A stretch of DNA of 64,000 bases. It comes from Trematomus loennbergii. Lineage: Eukaryota; Chordata; Actinopteri; Perciformes; Nototheniidae. Below the pieces are notes generated by a model, which did no database searches, was not told where the DNA came from, and worked only from the letters and a program-made list of their open reading frames with translations. The stretch is taken from the NCBI GenBank assembly GCA_012861695.1, contig JAAOOA010000260.1, positions 28,501 to 92,500 of the forward strand, given 5' to 3'. Every line of letters begins with the position of its first letter. Positions within the stretch are counted from its first letter, which is position 1. Below are positions 1 through 11,957 of this stretch, piece after piece. The position numbers and the translations under genes are program-made.

Positions 1-297
1 TTTCCTACAAATCTTGAACCATGTCACCTCAGTGTATTCATGCCAGTGATACAGAAGCACAAGACACACAACTCAAATGCACTATTTGTGTACATTTTCA
101 ATACTTTCCATTTCAAGCTACTTTAAATACTACTACTCCTCTACATGTTGTGATATAATATATCATGTTCTGAGGTTTGTCCATTCTGCATAATGAGGAT
201 GATCTTACATGCCCATAAAACAAATGTAATGTGACAGTAATCGTAAAGAAAAGAAATAAAATACAATGGCAAGGCAAGTTTATTTATACAGCACCTG
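1..297. other. Gene-free left edge
   Basis: I see no gene here. The last 30 bases (about 268-297) carry the start of a dispersed fish repeat (ggcaaggcaagtttattta), which recurs in longer form at 57087 and in related form at 28150. The first copy of the local 1.9-kb repeat unit begins at 298. Confidence 0.6.
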
Positions 298-1319
298 TAT
301 AGGAAAACCTGCCTTTCATGAAGCAGGCAGTAGCCTTTAAACCAACAGTGAAACACATGAGCACATACTACAGTTTAAAAAACAGAAATACAATCTGATC
401 CTTTTCCAACAAACACTATATGCTCTTTTGTAGTTCATACAGTACATGGATTAAGAGCACCCAAAGCCTATGCTTCGTAATATATAGTGTGTTGATGTAT
501 TGTCTCCCTGTATCCCTGCTGGTAATCCCAATGGTTTCACCAAGTCCTGAACTGTAGGCCTGTCCCAGTGTCTGGAAGCTACTGTGAACCAGTGAAGGGA
601 GCATTGTGGGAACACTTAAGGATGCTCAGGACCAGTTGGACTTTTGCTCCAATCAAAGACGTTTAATGAAGCAAAAACAAAACAGCAAAATGTGTGCAGA
701 CCCTCCAGTACGTAAGGAGTACCTTTTACGAGATGATGAGGTATATATATGTTTTTAAAGGTCACCTATCATGCAAAGTGCACTTCTTGATGTGTTTTAT
801 ACATAGATATGTGTCCCCGGTGTGAAAGGAGACTTTGTTTCCTCGTGAGTGTTGTGCAAACACTGACACCTCTTCCTAAGATCTGTATCAACCCTCAGCA
901 ACAGCGTCTCATTGGTGGACCGAAAACATGACATCTTTATCTCATCGTCAGTGGAAACTTTGAAGGGTTAGAGTTATCAAGTAATCTCTGGGTTTGGACT
1001 GACCTCAAAGCCACGCTCTTCGTGTCTGGACTTCTGATCTGAACATGTTGATATCTTGAGTTTGCTGCACAGGAAGACATTGATCTGATGGTTAGAGTTG
1101 AGGGGGTCCAGACCCCAGTTTGGGGGACTGGGGCTGTGAGAGGTGTTCTACCAATGGAAGGGTTGGGGGTTTGATCCTGATGTAAATTGAGCAAGATACT
1201 TAACCCGAGCTGCTCCAATGGCCGATGTGTGGATGTTAGTTTCTCTGAGCAGTGGGCTCCGTATGGCAGCCTCTCTATGAATGGCTGTAAATTGGTAAAT
1301 GCTGCACTAAGAGGGTAAG

Positions 1320-1420
1320 AGGTGGTACCCCAAGGATCAGTGCTGGGTCCACTTCTCTTTTCTGTGTACATGTTTCCCTCTTGACCACATCATCCGTAAA
1401 CACAACATCAGTTTCCATTT
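1320..1420 (+). mobile_element. LINE reverse transcriptase scrap (L2/CR1-like)
   Basis: The + strand reads [16 protein letters not shown], the conserved block just before the catalytic YADD box of L2/CR1-like reverse transcriptases. The frame then loses similarity. It is a short fossil inside repeat unit 1, with a sister copy at 13169. Confidence 0.7.
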
Positions 1421-4400
1421 TGAACTGCCTGCCTCCAGGATATCCATAAATGGATGTCTCAAAACACAGGCTCCTCCAACAGAGCAACATGAATATAGAT
1501 ATAGGACATAGAACAAATAGAACAGATCAAATAGTGCATGAACGATGTCCCTTTCTACTAGTGTCAGCTTTTGCAGACCATTTACATGCACAGAGATCTA
1601 TGGAAAACACTACAGGAGAGGGAGCAACAGCAGAATAGGACCCCTTTAATGGTGTTTCTTTTGGGGCCTTTAGTGGAAAGGCATTCAAAGAACGGTTTTA
1701 TAAGATGTATTCAAACTGTGACTAACTGTTGTCTGTTCCTGAGGCTCTCTGTGTGATGAGGGGAGTCGAGACCCACTTATGTTTCGGTATGGATGGAAAG
1801 AAACTCATATTAAGTTCAGCTCCAGTGCAGTATTGATCTAGAAGTGGTTGTTAACTTCAGGATAGTCATGGATCTGACTCTCCCCGCCTTGTGAGAGCAT
1901 CACCGCCTAAAAAAAAGACTTAACTGAGACGGAGAAAAGTCTCTCTGTCTTCAGCTGCATCGCCCTTTTTACAATCATTTATAACACTGGATACCAAAAC
2001 AAACTTAAGGAACACATCCCAAAGACAAAGAAAAAGGAGTAACCTCAGTAACCTCATCTGAGTCTCACAATATAAAAGTAATGTAACCTGATTACTTTGG
2101 GATGACCTTTTATCAATGAGATGTTTTTTACTGAAGTGTATTCTGTAAGACAACAGAACGATGTGACCTTACCAAAGAAGAAACAAAGACATTTAGGATC
2201 AGAAATGATTGTATTTATAGGAAAACCTGCCTTTCATGAAGCAGGCAGTAGCCTTTAAACCAACAGTGAAACACATGAGCACATACTACAGTTTAAAAAC
2301 AGAAATACAATCTGATCCTTTTCCAACAAACACTATATGCTCTTTTGTAGTTCATACAGTACATGGATTAAGAGCACCCAAAGCCTATGCTTCGTAATAT
2401 ATAGTGTGTTGATGTATTGTCTCCCTGTATCCCTGCTGGTAATCCCAATGGTTTCACCAAGTCCTGAACTGTAGGCCTGTCCCAGTGTCTGGAAGCTACT
2501 GTGAACCAGTGAAGGGAGCATTGTGGGAACACTTAAGGATGCTCAGGACCAGTTGGACTTTTGCTCCAATCAAAGACGTTTAATGAAGCAAAAACAAAAC
2601 AGCAAAATGTGTGCAGACCCTCCAGTACGTAAGGAGTACCTTTTACGAGATGATGAGGTATATATATGTTTTTAAAGGTCACCTATCATGCAACATGCAC
2701 TTCTTGATGTGTTTTATACATAGATATGTGTCCCCGGTGTGAAAGGAGACTTTGTTTCCTCGTGAGTGTTGTGCAAACACTGACACCTCTTCCTAAGATC
2801 TGTATCAACCCTCAGCAACAGCGTCTCATTGGTGGACCGAAAACATGACATCTTTATCTCAACTTCAGTGGAAACTTTGAAGAGTTAGAGTTATCAGGTC
2901 ATCTCTGGGTTAGCACTTACGTCAAAGCCACGCTCTTCTTGGTTAGACTTCTGCGGTGGGAAACTCTGGGTGACGGCCTGGAGGGAGGCTGGACCCTCTG
3001 AATACACAACGTATGTATGAGCAGCAACGCATGCTTTTTAACAATCTGAAACTTCAGTCTTCAGGTTGGGCCACAAACGTCACTTCTTTATCTCATCGTC
3101 AGTGGAAACTTTGAAGGGTTAGAGTTATCAAGTAATCTCTGGGTTTGCACTTACGTCAAAGCCACGCTCTTCGTGTCTGGACTTCTGATCTGAACATGTT
3201 GATATCTTGAGTTTGCTGCACAGGAAGACATTGATCTGATGGTTAGAGTTGAGGGGGTCCAGACACCAGTTTGGGGGACTGGGGCTGTGAGAGGTGTTCT
3301 ACCAATGGAAGGGTTGGGGGTTTGATCCTGATGTAAATTGAGCAAGATACTTAACCCCGAGCTGCTCCCGATGGCCGATGTGTGGATGTTAGTTTCTCTG
3401 AGCAGTGGGCTCCTTGTATGGCAGCCTCTCTATGAATGGCTGTAAATTGGTAAATGATGCACTAATGGCGCATTTCCACCACACGGTCGGCCTCGGCCTC
3501 GCTCGGTACTGCTTGGCCGCGTTGGGCCTTAACAGGGCCGGCTCACTTCATGCTGCGCTTCCATTACAGTTTAGGAACTGGGGTAGTTACTATAGTAACG
3601 CAGTGTAGGCGGAGCCGTGACGTCATCTTCAATGAAAACCCCAGAAAAACACATCAGCCGTTAGCTGTTAGCACTCAGAGCTCACAGCTCCTTATACAGG
3701 GTTCTTACACCTTTTCCAAAGTCAAATTCAAGCACTTTTCAAGCATTTTCAAGGTGCATTTTCAAGCTTTTCAAGCATCTTACAGCTGTTGTAAATTACA
3801 TATTTATATACACATACTTATACTCAATGATTATTTCCCTACCTCACATTAAATCAGATGTTCTTTATGCTATAAACAACCAAATGTGTGTTTCATATAG
3901 CATTCTACATGAGGATGAACAATTAAAAATGTTAGAAAAGAAAACTAAGCTTAATATTTCAAAATGAGTGACCCATCTGTACGTAGACTGGGCATCCCAT
4001 ATAACCTGGCTGAGCCAATATAAAACAATCAGCCAAATAACTTTTCAATATATTATTGATTACTATTTTTGAGGCACTTTTAGTTTGGCAGTAAACACAA
4101 GTCAGAGGTAAATGGTGTACTTGTACTCCACTACATGTATTTAATACCTTTAGTTACTTTACAGATGTGGATGAATGATGTGAAATATAATCAAGTGTTA
4201 AATCAGACTTTAGTTCCACCTGGAGTAAATTCACAAGCTACCCTGCAGTATACAAAGTCATTCAAACTAGCTGCACCTTTACCAGCTTTGCTAACACTTT
4301 AATGATCAATCATTATAAAACATATCATATACAATTATTAGGGATGCTCCGATCGCCAATTTTGGGGCCGATCACCGGAATCAGTATCGGCCGATACCGC

Positions 4401-4633
4401 TCTCTTTTCCTCTCTCCCTCCCTCTCTCTCTCTCCTGACAGCCCGTCAGTATCTCATGCAGCTCACTGATCCAGTAATGAGCGACCCGACAGTGAAGAAT
4501 AAATATATTTATAACTAGTTTAGCTTGTTCCAGAGGTAGATCAAATAGCTAAGTGTGTTAGGTCTAACTCTTAATGTGTGTTCTGCTCCGCTCACCGGTC
4601 CGTCCCAGCGGGTGGAGCTGCAGGATTTCTGCT

Positions 4634-5867
4634 TCTATGAGGGCCGTACAGGCCGTAATTCATACTGGTCCTCTCACGCACATACATTCTCCTTTTACAT
4701 ACATATATTTTCACTCTTACACACATATATTCTCCTTTTACATACATACATTTTCACTCTTACACACGTACATTCTCCTTTTACATACATATATTTTCAC
4801 TCTTACACACATATATTCTCCTTTTACATACATACATTTTCACTCTTACATACATACATTCTCCTTTTACATACATACATTTTCACTCTTACACACATAT
4901 ATATTTACACTCACACATTCATACATTCTGCTCTCATATTATCATATTTCAATGCACACATTCATACATTGTCACTCACACATTTATACGTTTTTCACTC
5001 ACACATTTTTACATTTTGCTCTCATGCACATTCATTCAATGTTTACATTTAATATTATAAATAATATATGCATGTATGAAGACAATATATGTATGCAAGA
5101 GAAGAATGTATGTATGTATGAAGACAATATATGTATGCAAGAGAAGAATACATGTATGTGTGAGAGAAAGTATAGTGGAAACGGAAGGAGTATGGTTGAA
5201 ACGGAAGGCAGGTCATTATCGCGCTGTGATTGGCTCAGAAGGTCGAGCGGGGCGGGCTCATGTTCAGAACTTCTGATTCAAATCAACATGATGGAGGGAG
5301 ATTAATCCGTGTATCTACGGACCATTTGTTTTTCTTTATTAAACAAGTAAACGGAAGAGTGTCTGTGAGGCGTTTTTGCTTTTTAGTTTTTTACCTTACT
5401 AAATGGTCTAATGGTCATTGTAGCGAGGGGGGAGGGGGAGGGGGGGCCGCGAAACTCGCGGAAGTGATTTCAAAACAAAAGCACTCGTTTGCTTGAACGT
5501 TGATTATAAACGAGGGGAAACAAGGTGAATTTAGCGATCACAACGAAAACGGCCAAGACACACATTGAGCCCAGAAAATGAATGTTATTAAGGGCTGTAA
5601 ATATAATAAGTCTATGTCTAAAATGGACAACATTGTTAGGAGATTTAAACTATACAGCGATTCTGCACTGCGGTCACTCAGCCGTCTCTCCACGTTGTTT
5701 TTTCAAATCAGCTGCTCTTCATTTTTTTTTTACAAATATTTTTTACCACAAGTTCTTAATAAAACTGACACTGTTGGACTCGGTATTAGTTTGCCTGCTA
5801 CTAACAATACATTGAAGTACTTTTACTGTGTATTTTTTGAGAAATACCCTGTCAAAGTCCCCTCCTG
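4634..5867. repeat. Left arm of a long inverted repeat (foldback-like)
   Basis: This 1.23-kb arm, from ctatgaggg to about 5867, is the reverse complement of the right arm (8719-11957 without the LTR element). The outer part (about 4680-4900) consists of roughly 39-bp tandem units alternating acatacattctccttt and acatattttcactctt. Long inverted arms with tandem repeats near the outer ends are typical of foldback transposons. A possible 3-bp duplication, ctt, abuts both outer ends. The reading frames here come from the low-complexity units and are not genes. Confidence 0.75.
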
Positions 5868-8718
5868 AGAACAAAAGCAAGCCACTTCTGCTAATTTGAT
5901 GAGGGAATTATTTTTTGTTGTCATTAGTTCTTCGTGAGATTGATCCTGTTGGACTCAGTACTAGTGAAACCCCACAAGTACTATGAAGTACTTTTACTGT
6001 GTAGTTACTTTATAAACTCTGAATCTTGTGGTGCTTGAAGAAATACAGACTGGTTAAGCCGGCCAGGTTATATATATGCCCTTTTTTGCAATATTTATTA
6101 AAATGTCACTAGTTATTTAAACAAACCACTATCTGAGGATAATACAAGCAACCATAAAACGCCCTTTATCTCGAGAGCCATTGAAGCCCATGAAGAATTT
6201 ATCCTTCCACAAATCTTTTCATCTGCTGTATTAATAAAGTTGCCACGTGTTTTCAAATTCAAGTTAAGGCACTATCTGTGCAGAACATGAACCTTTTAAC
6301 TGCCAGACCAAGAAAAAAGCTATGGAACAATTATTTGTTTGCATTTTTTTATCAAATGGGCCACAACTAACCACAAACACATTTCTTTTTTTTGACTGAC
6401 CACACAGTTTTGTTTTTTTGAGCCAGACTACCAACTGGTCGAGCTGGCCTTCTATGGTAAAAGTGCATTTTCAACAATCATCATACAGTACAGTATTTGT
6501 ATGCATCAAACTCAAATAAAATTAGCAATATATAGATATATTCAAAAAGAAAATAAATTATAATTGTAAAAAAAGGAAAAAAGTAATGTTAAGTGTTTTT
6601 CATAATAAAAAAAAGACTTGCTCATCTAGATGCTGAATTGGCCTAACAAGAAACCACTGGCCTAACAGCAAATGTCTATATCCTGTGTTGGCCTAACTTG
6701 CTCATCTGTGTGCAACTTCGGGCTGAATGCCATGCATGAAAGCTGCTTTATGAATTATTATCACTCTTTCACTCTGAGAATCATAAGGCAGTACTAGATG
6801 TAGTAATATTACCACAAATCTAGCCATTTATTTACCATATTTTATTGAAAAACATCTCTGAAACTCTGAAAAAGTCATATTGCTAGTTTACCATAAAAGG
6901 CCAATTCGACCGGTTGGTTGAGCATATTTTCAAAAAAATAATTACACCCTTGTTAAAACTTTTTTTGTGCATCAAGTTATCTGATTATGTTCACTCAGTG
7001 CTCTGACACTAAAATATGTCAAAAATGACATGGTTACCTTACAAAAGTTGACCAAAAAGAGTGATTTCGTCAGCAGTGATTTTTAGCATGCCAACTTTCT
7101 CAGTTGAAGCCATAGACTGTATATATAAATACAAGTTGAAGCTAGCTGAAGGGCTTTCTATTCGAACCACAGTGACATCTAGAGGTTGTTTTGTGCATAA
7201 CATGTCAACCAAATTGTAGAGCTGGCTGAATCAGATGGAGTAAAACTTTTTTTATAAGATATCAAGACACAAAATGAGCTCTACCAAATGGTGGCGCTGG
7301 CTGTTAAAGGGTTACAAATATTCTTCATTTGCAGTATTTTATTTTAAAAGTGTTCAGAAAGACTGCATCAATGATATGCTATATATATATATATATATAA
7401 TATGAATATTTGTATTAACTTCAACCAAAGTCAATTTAAATAGCGGGCAAAAATGGGTTAATTGCCATGGATGTGGTGTTTGATATAGTTTACGTTCAAT
7501 TTCAACTATTTTAGGCAGAAAAACGTCTATTGACTACACGCTTTTTAATAATTTACTATTTAGAAAGGTTTTTGTGAGAAATCATTTCAAAAGTAAACTT
7601 TTTTTTCCTTTTGTATTTAAATTTGAAATGTTTGCACCAAACATTATTAATTTATACATTTTTATCAATTGTTTAAAATTATGAATCCATTTATTTTATT
7701 GTATTTCCTTGAGGCTGGGGAAGATATCCAGCATGTAGTTCAACATGCAAATGTTCTAATCAGGGTTCATACACTTTTTCACCAATGCTTCTCCATGACT
7801 TCTCCATGACCTATACCTAATTTTCCATGACCAAAAACATTACTCTGTCTCAGCGGTACCACTGAAAATGGTTTATTTTAACATGGAACAGGAAAATAGG
7901 GTCTGAAACATGTTGTCACTTTCTAAAACAAATCCAATAGTAGGCTTACTAGCTTCTACAGGCTAAAGCAACTAAAATCTCTCACCAGCAAAATACCTCG
8001 TCAGTTAAATGCCATTTTACGTTTCATTACTATACGATACAGTAATTATTATCATTATAGTATTACTATTTTGGCGATTAGATAAAATATAAATTATATT
8101 TGATGCAATTTTAGTCACATTTCCATGACTTTTCCAAAACTTTGGGGAAAATATTGTTTTCCATAACTTTTCCAGGGCCTGGAATTAGCATTTTGAATTT
8201 CCATGACTTTTCCAGGTTTTTAATGACCATAAGAACCCTGTCTAATACAAGTAAGTATAAGTATAATGGAAAAGTAAATAAAAAAAGTTTCATAGGAGGA
8301 TGTGGAATTATTTTCTCTCACCGTACACAATCAAACAATCTATAATTTAGCTCTGGCCTTCACTCACAAAAAAACATTTAGTTGAATTGGACACATTTTT
8401 CGAAGCTCTGACATGCAATGACTGGGACTGGTGGAAGAATCTGCGAGGAATTAACTAGGAGCAGAGAAATAATCATATTTTAAAAGACAGCAGCCAACAA
8501 GAGTCACAAGGGTGTGTCACTTTGCTGAAGGATAGACCAGCTGTCCAGGCCAGACTCTAAAGACTTTGCATGGTGTAAAATGCTGCTGCTGCAGTACTAG
8601 TGCTGATATCATGTCTACCATCCTCTTAAAATACTCTGTCCAACAATATAAGTCTCATGAAGAAAGGTGTTTTAACGCTTATTCAAAAATAGTAGAGAAA
8701 CATGCATTCTAGTACTCA
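5868..8718. other. Loop between inverted arms, non-coding
   Basis: This is AT-rich sequence between the two arms. It contains the complete MITE at 7761-8240 and a short (at)n tract near 7380. I see no gene or conserved protein fragment on either strand. Confidence 0.6.
7761..8240. mobile_element. 480-bp MITE with CAGGGTTC ends
   Basis: The ends are cagggttcat and, read inward from the right, cagggttctt. A perfect 6-bp duplication, tctaat, flanks it (7755-7760 and 8241-8246). The interior repeats ccatgacttttcca-like words. It belongs to the same terminus class as the enclosing 8.9-kb element and also has a 6-bp duplication. Confidence 0.75.
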
Positions 8719-9687
8719 GGAGGGGACTTTGACAGAGGATTACTAAAAAAAAGTACTTCATTTTATTGTTGGTAGCAGTCAAAATAATACCGAGTCCAAC
8801 AGTGTCAGTTTTATTAAGAACTTGCGGTACAAAATATTTGTAAAAAAAAATGAAGAGCAGCTGATTTGAAAAAACAAAGTGGAGAGACGGCTGAGTGACC
8901 GCAGTGCAGAATCGCTGTAGCCTATAGTTTAAATCTCCTAACAATGTTGTCCATTTTAGACATAGACTTATTATATTTACATTACAGTCCTTAATAACAT
9001 TCATTTTCTGGGCTCAATGTGTGTCTTGGCCGTTTTCGTTGTGATCGCTAAATTCACCTTGTTTCCCCTGTTTATAATAATATCAACGTTCCAAGCAAAC
9101 GAGTGCTTTTGTTTTGAAATCACTTCCGCGAGTTTCGCGGCCCCCCCTCCCCCTCCCCCCTCGCTACAATGACCATTAGACCATTTAGTAAGGTAAAAAC
9201 AAAAAGCAAAAACGCCTCGCAGACACTCTTCCGTTTACTTGTTTAATAAAGAAAAACAAATGGTCCGTAGATACACGGATTAATCTCCCTCCATCATGTT
9301 GATTTGAATCAGAAGTTCTGAACATGAGCCCGCCCCGCTCGACCTTCTGAGCCAATCACAGCGCGATAATGACCTGCCTTCCGTTTCAACCATACTCCTT
9401 CCGTTTCCACTATACTTTCTCTCACACATACATGTATTCTTCTCTTGCATACATATATTGTCTTCATACATACATACATTCTTCTCTTGCATACATATAT
9501 TGTCTTCATACATGCATATATTATTTATAATATTAAATGTAAACATTGAATGAATGTGCATGAGAGCAAAATGTATAAATATGAGCATTAAAATATATGA
9601 ATATGAGAACAAAATGTAAAAATGTGTGAGTGAAAAACGTATAAAAACGTATAAATGTGTGAGTGACAATGTATGAATGTGTGAGTG

Positions 9688-9927
9688 TGTAGTGACCACT
9701 ATTTAGCTAGGGTACATAATTCACACATGGAACTACAGGTTGGGGGTATTGTTTCCGCCCGGACACATATGTCGACGGTACCTCCGGGGTACCTACTGTG
9801 TGTCCTCCTCTTTCTCTTTCTCTCTCTTCTTTCCTGCAACCCGACAGCACGTCGATTTCTGCTCCCCAATAAAGAGAGATTTGCACCCTCGATGCACCGC
9901 CTCCGTCTCCCTTCTCTCGGCACTACA
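9688..9927 (+). repeat. 5' LTR
   Basis: 240 bases, from tgtagtgacc to ggcactaca. It contains aataaa near its 3' part (ccccaataaagagag), a plausible polyadenylation signal. It differs from the 3' LTR only by single-base indels (gtacataat versus gtaataat, and one base in the ctttctct tract). Confidence 0.85.
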
Positions 9928-10800
9928 GTGGTGACCCTGACGTAAGTCTCGGGAGGATCCGGGACTGACTCGAACACGGCAAAAAGCGGACTCTGCTTTT
10001 CTCGGAATGCCGGAGATTTTTGGGGGACCTCCGTTGCTGCCACGTGCGCACGGACTGAGGCTCGGTGCGCCCCGCGGAATGGCTGAGGACGTCGCTCGCC
10101 ATTCCCGCTTCGTCTCGGCACTGGAAGGCAGCGAGCCTTCCTGCTACGAGAGGGGACGATGCACGACCTGCTAGGTATGGAGGGACCCGACTTCTGCCTC
10201 GTGGAGCTGGTTCTTCGGGACATGTGGCTGCGTGTCCGGGCTGCGCTAGCTCGCTCGGCTAGTGTTGAGCACCGCGCTTTGGCCGAAGATGCTGGCCGGT
10301 TCCTCCTGGCCGCCCCGCGATTTTCCTCCGGGGTGTTTGCCACTGCTCGCTGCAGCACCTTCCCTGGTGGGGGCTCGCCGCCTAGCAGGGGCTCCGGGGC
10401 CGACGACGACGACAGCGACTACCGGCCGTCGAGACCGGCTGGCCTCGACGGCTAACGACAGCTAGCCCAGACAGCTAACGGCTAGCTGCTACCAGCGGCT
10501 GACGATGTCTAGCAGCTACCAGCGGCTACGGACATCCGACTATTTTTTTTATTTTTTTTTAATTTTTTTTTGGTGCCGGAGAGGAGGTTCGATCACGTCT
10601 GGTCAACCTCGTGTGGATCCTCTCACGATTTCGCCCACCTGTTTTTGATCGTGGACAGGACGACCTTTTGAGCTTTTTCTGGTGCCTGAGAGGAGGTTCG
10701 GCCATGTCTGGTCGGCCTCGTGTGGACCCTCTCGCTGTTTTCACCACCTCGACGGCGGTTTCGGACGTCACACAGTGGCGCGCTTCTGGACCCCGTCTCG

Positions 10801-10974
10801 CCTCTTCCCTCGCCTCGGCGGTTCCGGACGTCTTCCATGCCTTCATCGGCCCGTGGGTGGCGCGCTTCGGGACCCTGCCTGGCCTCGCCTCTTCCCTCGC
10901 CTCGGCGGTTCCGGACGTCTTCCATGCCTTCATCGGCCCGTGGGTGGCGCGCTTCGGGACCCTGCCTGGCCTCA
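10801..10974 (+). repeat. 87-bp tandem duplication inside the LTR element
   Basis: The block starting cctcttccctcgcctc at 10801 recurs at 10888, a period of 87 bases. As 87 is a multiple of three, the frame stays open across both copies. This explains a 196-residue + strand frame that I do not regard as a gene with confidence; a diverged gag remnant cannot be excluded. Confidence 0.8.
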
Positions 10975-11401
10975 CCTCTAACCGCGGCTCACGGTTCGCC
11001 TCGACGGCGCCCCGTCTGGCCTTCCCCTGTCCACGGCTCCTTCCTCCCGGGGACACGGCTCCTTCCTCCCGAGGACTTCGTACCCGCTGCCGCTGTGCCT
11101 TCGCCTGCGGCGGGCAGCGCTCCTCCCCGCTGGGGACCACCGGGTTTTTCACGCCCGTCCCTGGTCTCGACACGGCGACCCTGCTTTCTGCGGCCCCCTG
11201 ACGACGGCCCGTTCCGGCCCGCCCCCCACCCCCCGGTGGGGATGCCACCGCCCTCGTTGGGGCCCCTACCCTCCTGCGGCCCCCTTCCGACGGCCCGTTC
11301 CATGGCCCGGCCCTCGCCGGCGGCCCCGCCCTCCTCGGCCCCTGTGGTGCTTCCTCCCGGACGCGAGGATTGTGTCCATGGTTGAATTCTGGGGGGGCTT
11401 G

Positions 11402-11641
11402 TGTAGTGACCACTATTTAGCTAGGGTAATAATTCACACATGGAACTACAGGTTGGGGGTATTGTTTCCGCCCGGACACATATGTCGACGGTACCTCCGG
11501 GGTACCTACTGTGTGTCCTCCTCTTTCTCTTTCTCTTCTCTTCTTTCCTGCAACCCGACAGCACGTCGATTTCTGCTCCCCAATAAAGAGAGATTTGCAC
11601 CCTCGATGCACCGCCTCCGTCTCCCTTCTCTCGGCACTACA
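11402..11641 (+). repeat. 3' LTR
   Basis: The second 240-bp LTR, in the same orientation as the first, is followed directly by the agtg target duplication. It is identical to the 5' LTR except for two one-base indels. Confidence 0.85.
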
Positions 11642-11957
11642 AGTGTAAATATATACGTGTGAGAGTGAAAATGTATGTATGTAAAAGGAGAATGTATGTA
11701 TGTAAGAGTGAAAATGTATGTATGTAAAAGGAGAATGTATGTATGTAAGAGTGAAAATGTATGTATGTAAAAGGAGAATGAATGTATGTAAGAGTGAAAA
11801 TGTATGTATGTAAAAGGAGAATATATGAGTGTAAGAGTGAAAATGTATGTATGTAAAAGGAGAATATATGTGTGTAAGAGTGAAAATATATGTATGTAAA
11901 AGGAGAATGTATGTGCGTGAGAGGACCAGTATGAATTACGGCCTGTACGGCCCCTCA

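Larger units (their letters stand above)
9688..11641 (+). mobile_element. Small non-autonomous LTR retroelement (TRIM-like)
   Basis: Two 240-bp LTRs bound a 1474-bp GC-rich interior. The ends are tgtagtgacc and ggcactaca, a TG...CA pair within short inverted repeats, flanked by a 4-bp duplication, agtg (9684-9687 and 11642-11645). The intact target site is visible in the opposite inverted arm. A tggtgaccctgacg stretch one base after the 5' LTR is the likely primer-binding site, and a ctgggggggcttg tract before the 3' LTR is the likely polypurine tract. No protease, reverse transcriptase or integrase is encoded. Several long overlapping frames exist on both strands, but they reflect high GC and a duplicated 87-bp block. 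Confidence 0.85.
8719..11957. repeat. Right arm of the inverted repeat, split by an LTR element
   Basis: This is the reverse complement of 4634-5867, including the 39-bp tandem units (11650-11910) and the end motif ccctcatag. The arm is cut by the LTR retroelement at 9688-11641. Removing that element restores about 1.28 kb that aligns with the left arm throughout. Confidence 0.75.

Noticed and set aside
141..604. Small minus-strand frames of 71 and 62 residues
   Set aside because: The 62-residue frame recurs identically at 2333 and 14173 only because it lies in the 1.9-kb repeat unit; there is no start context, splice site or domain.
4555..5305. Plus-strand frames of 165 and 243 residues rich in TYIHS words
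   Set aside because: They are translations of the 39-bp tandem units in the foldback-like arm; the inverted copies give the mirrored frames at 9280 and 11506.
10559..11413. 284-residue minus-strand frame and several plus-strand frames in the LTR element
   Set aside because: High GC lowers stop frequency and an 87-bp in-frame duplication lengthens the frames. No gag or pol motif is visible.
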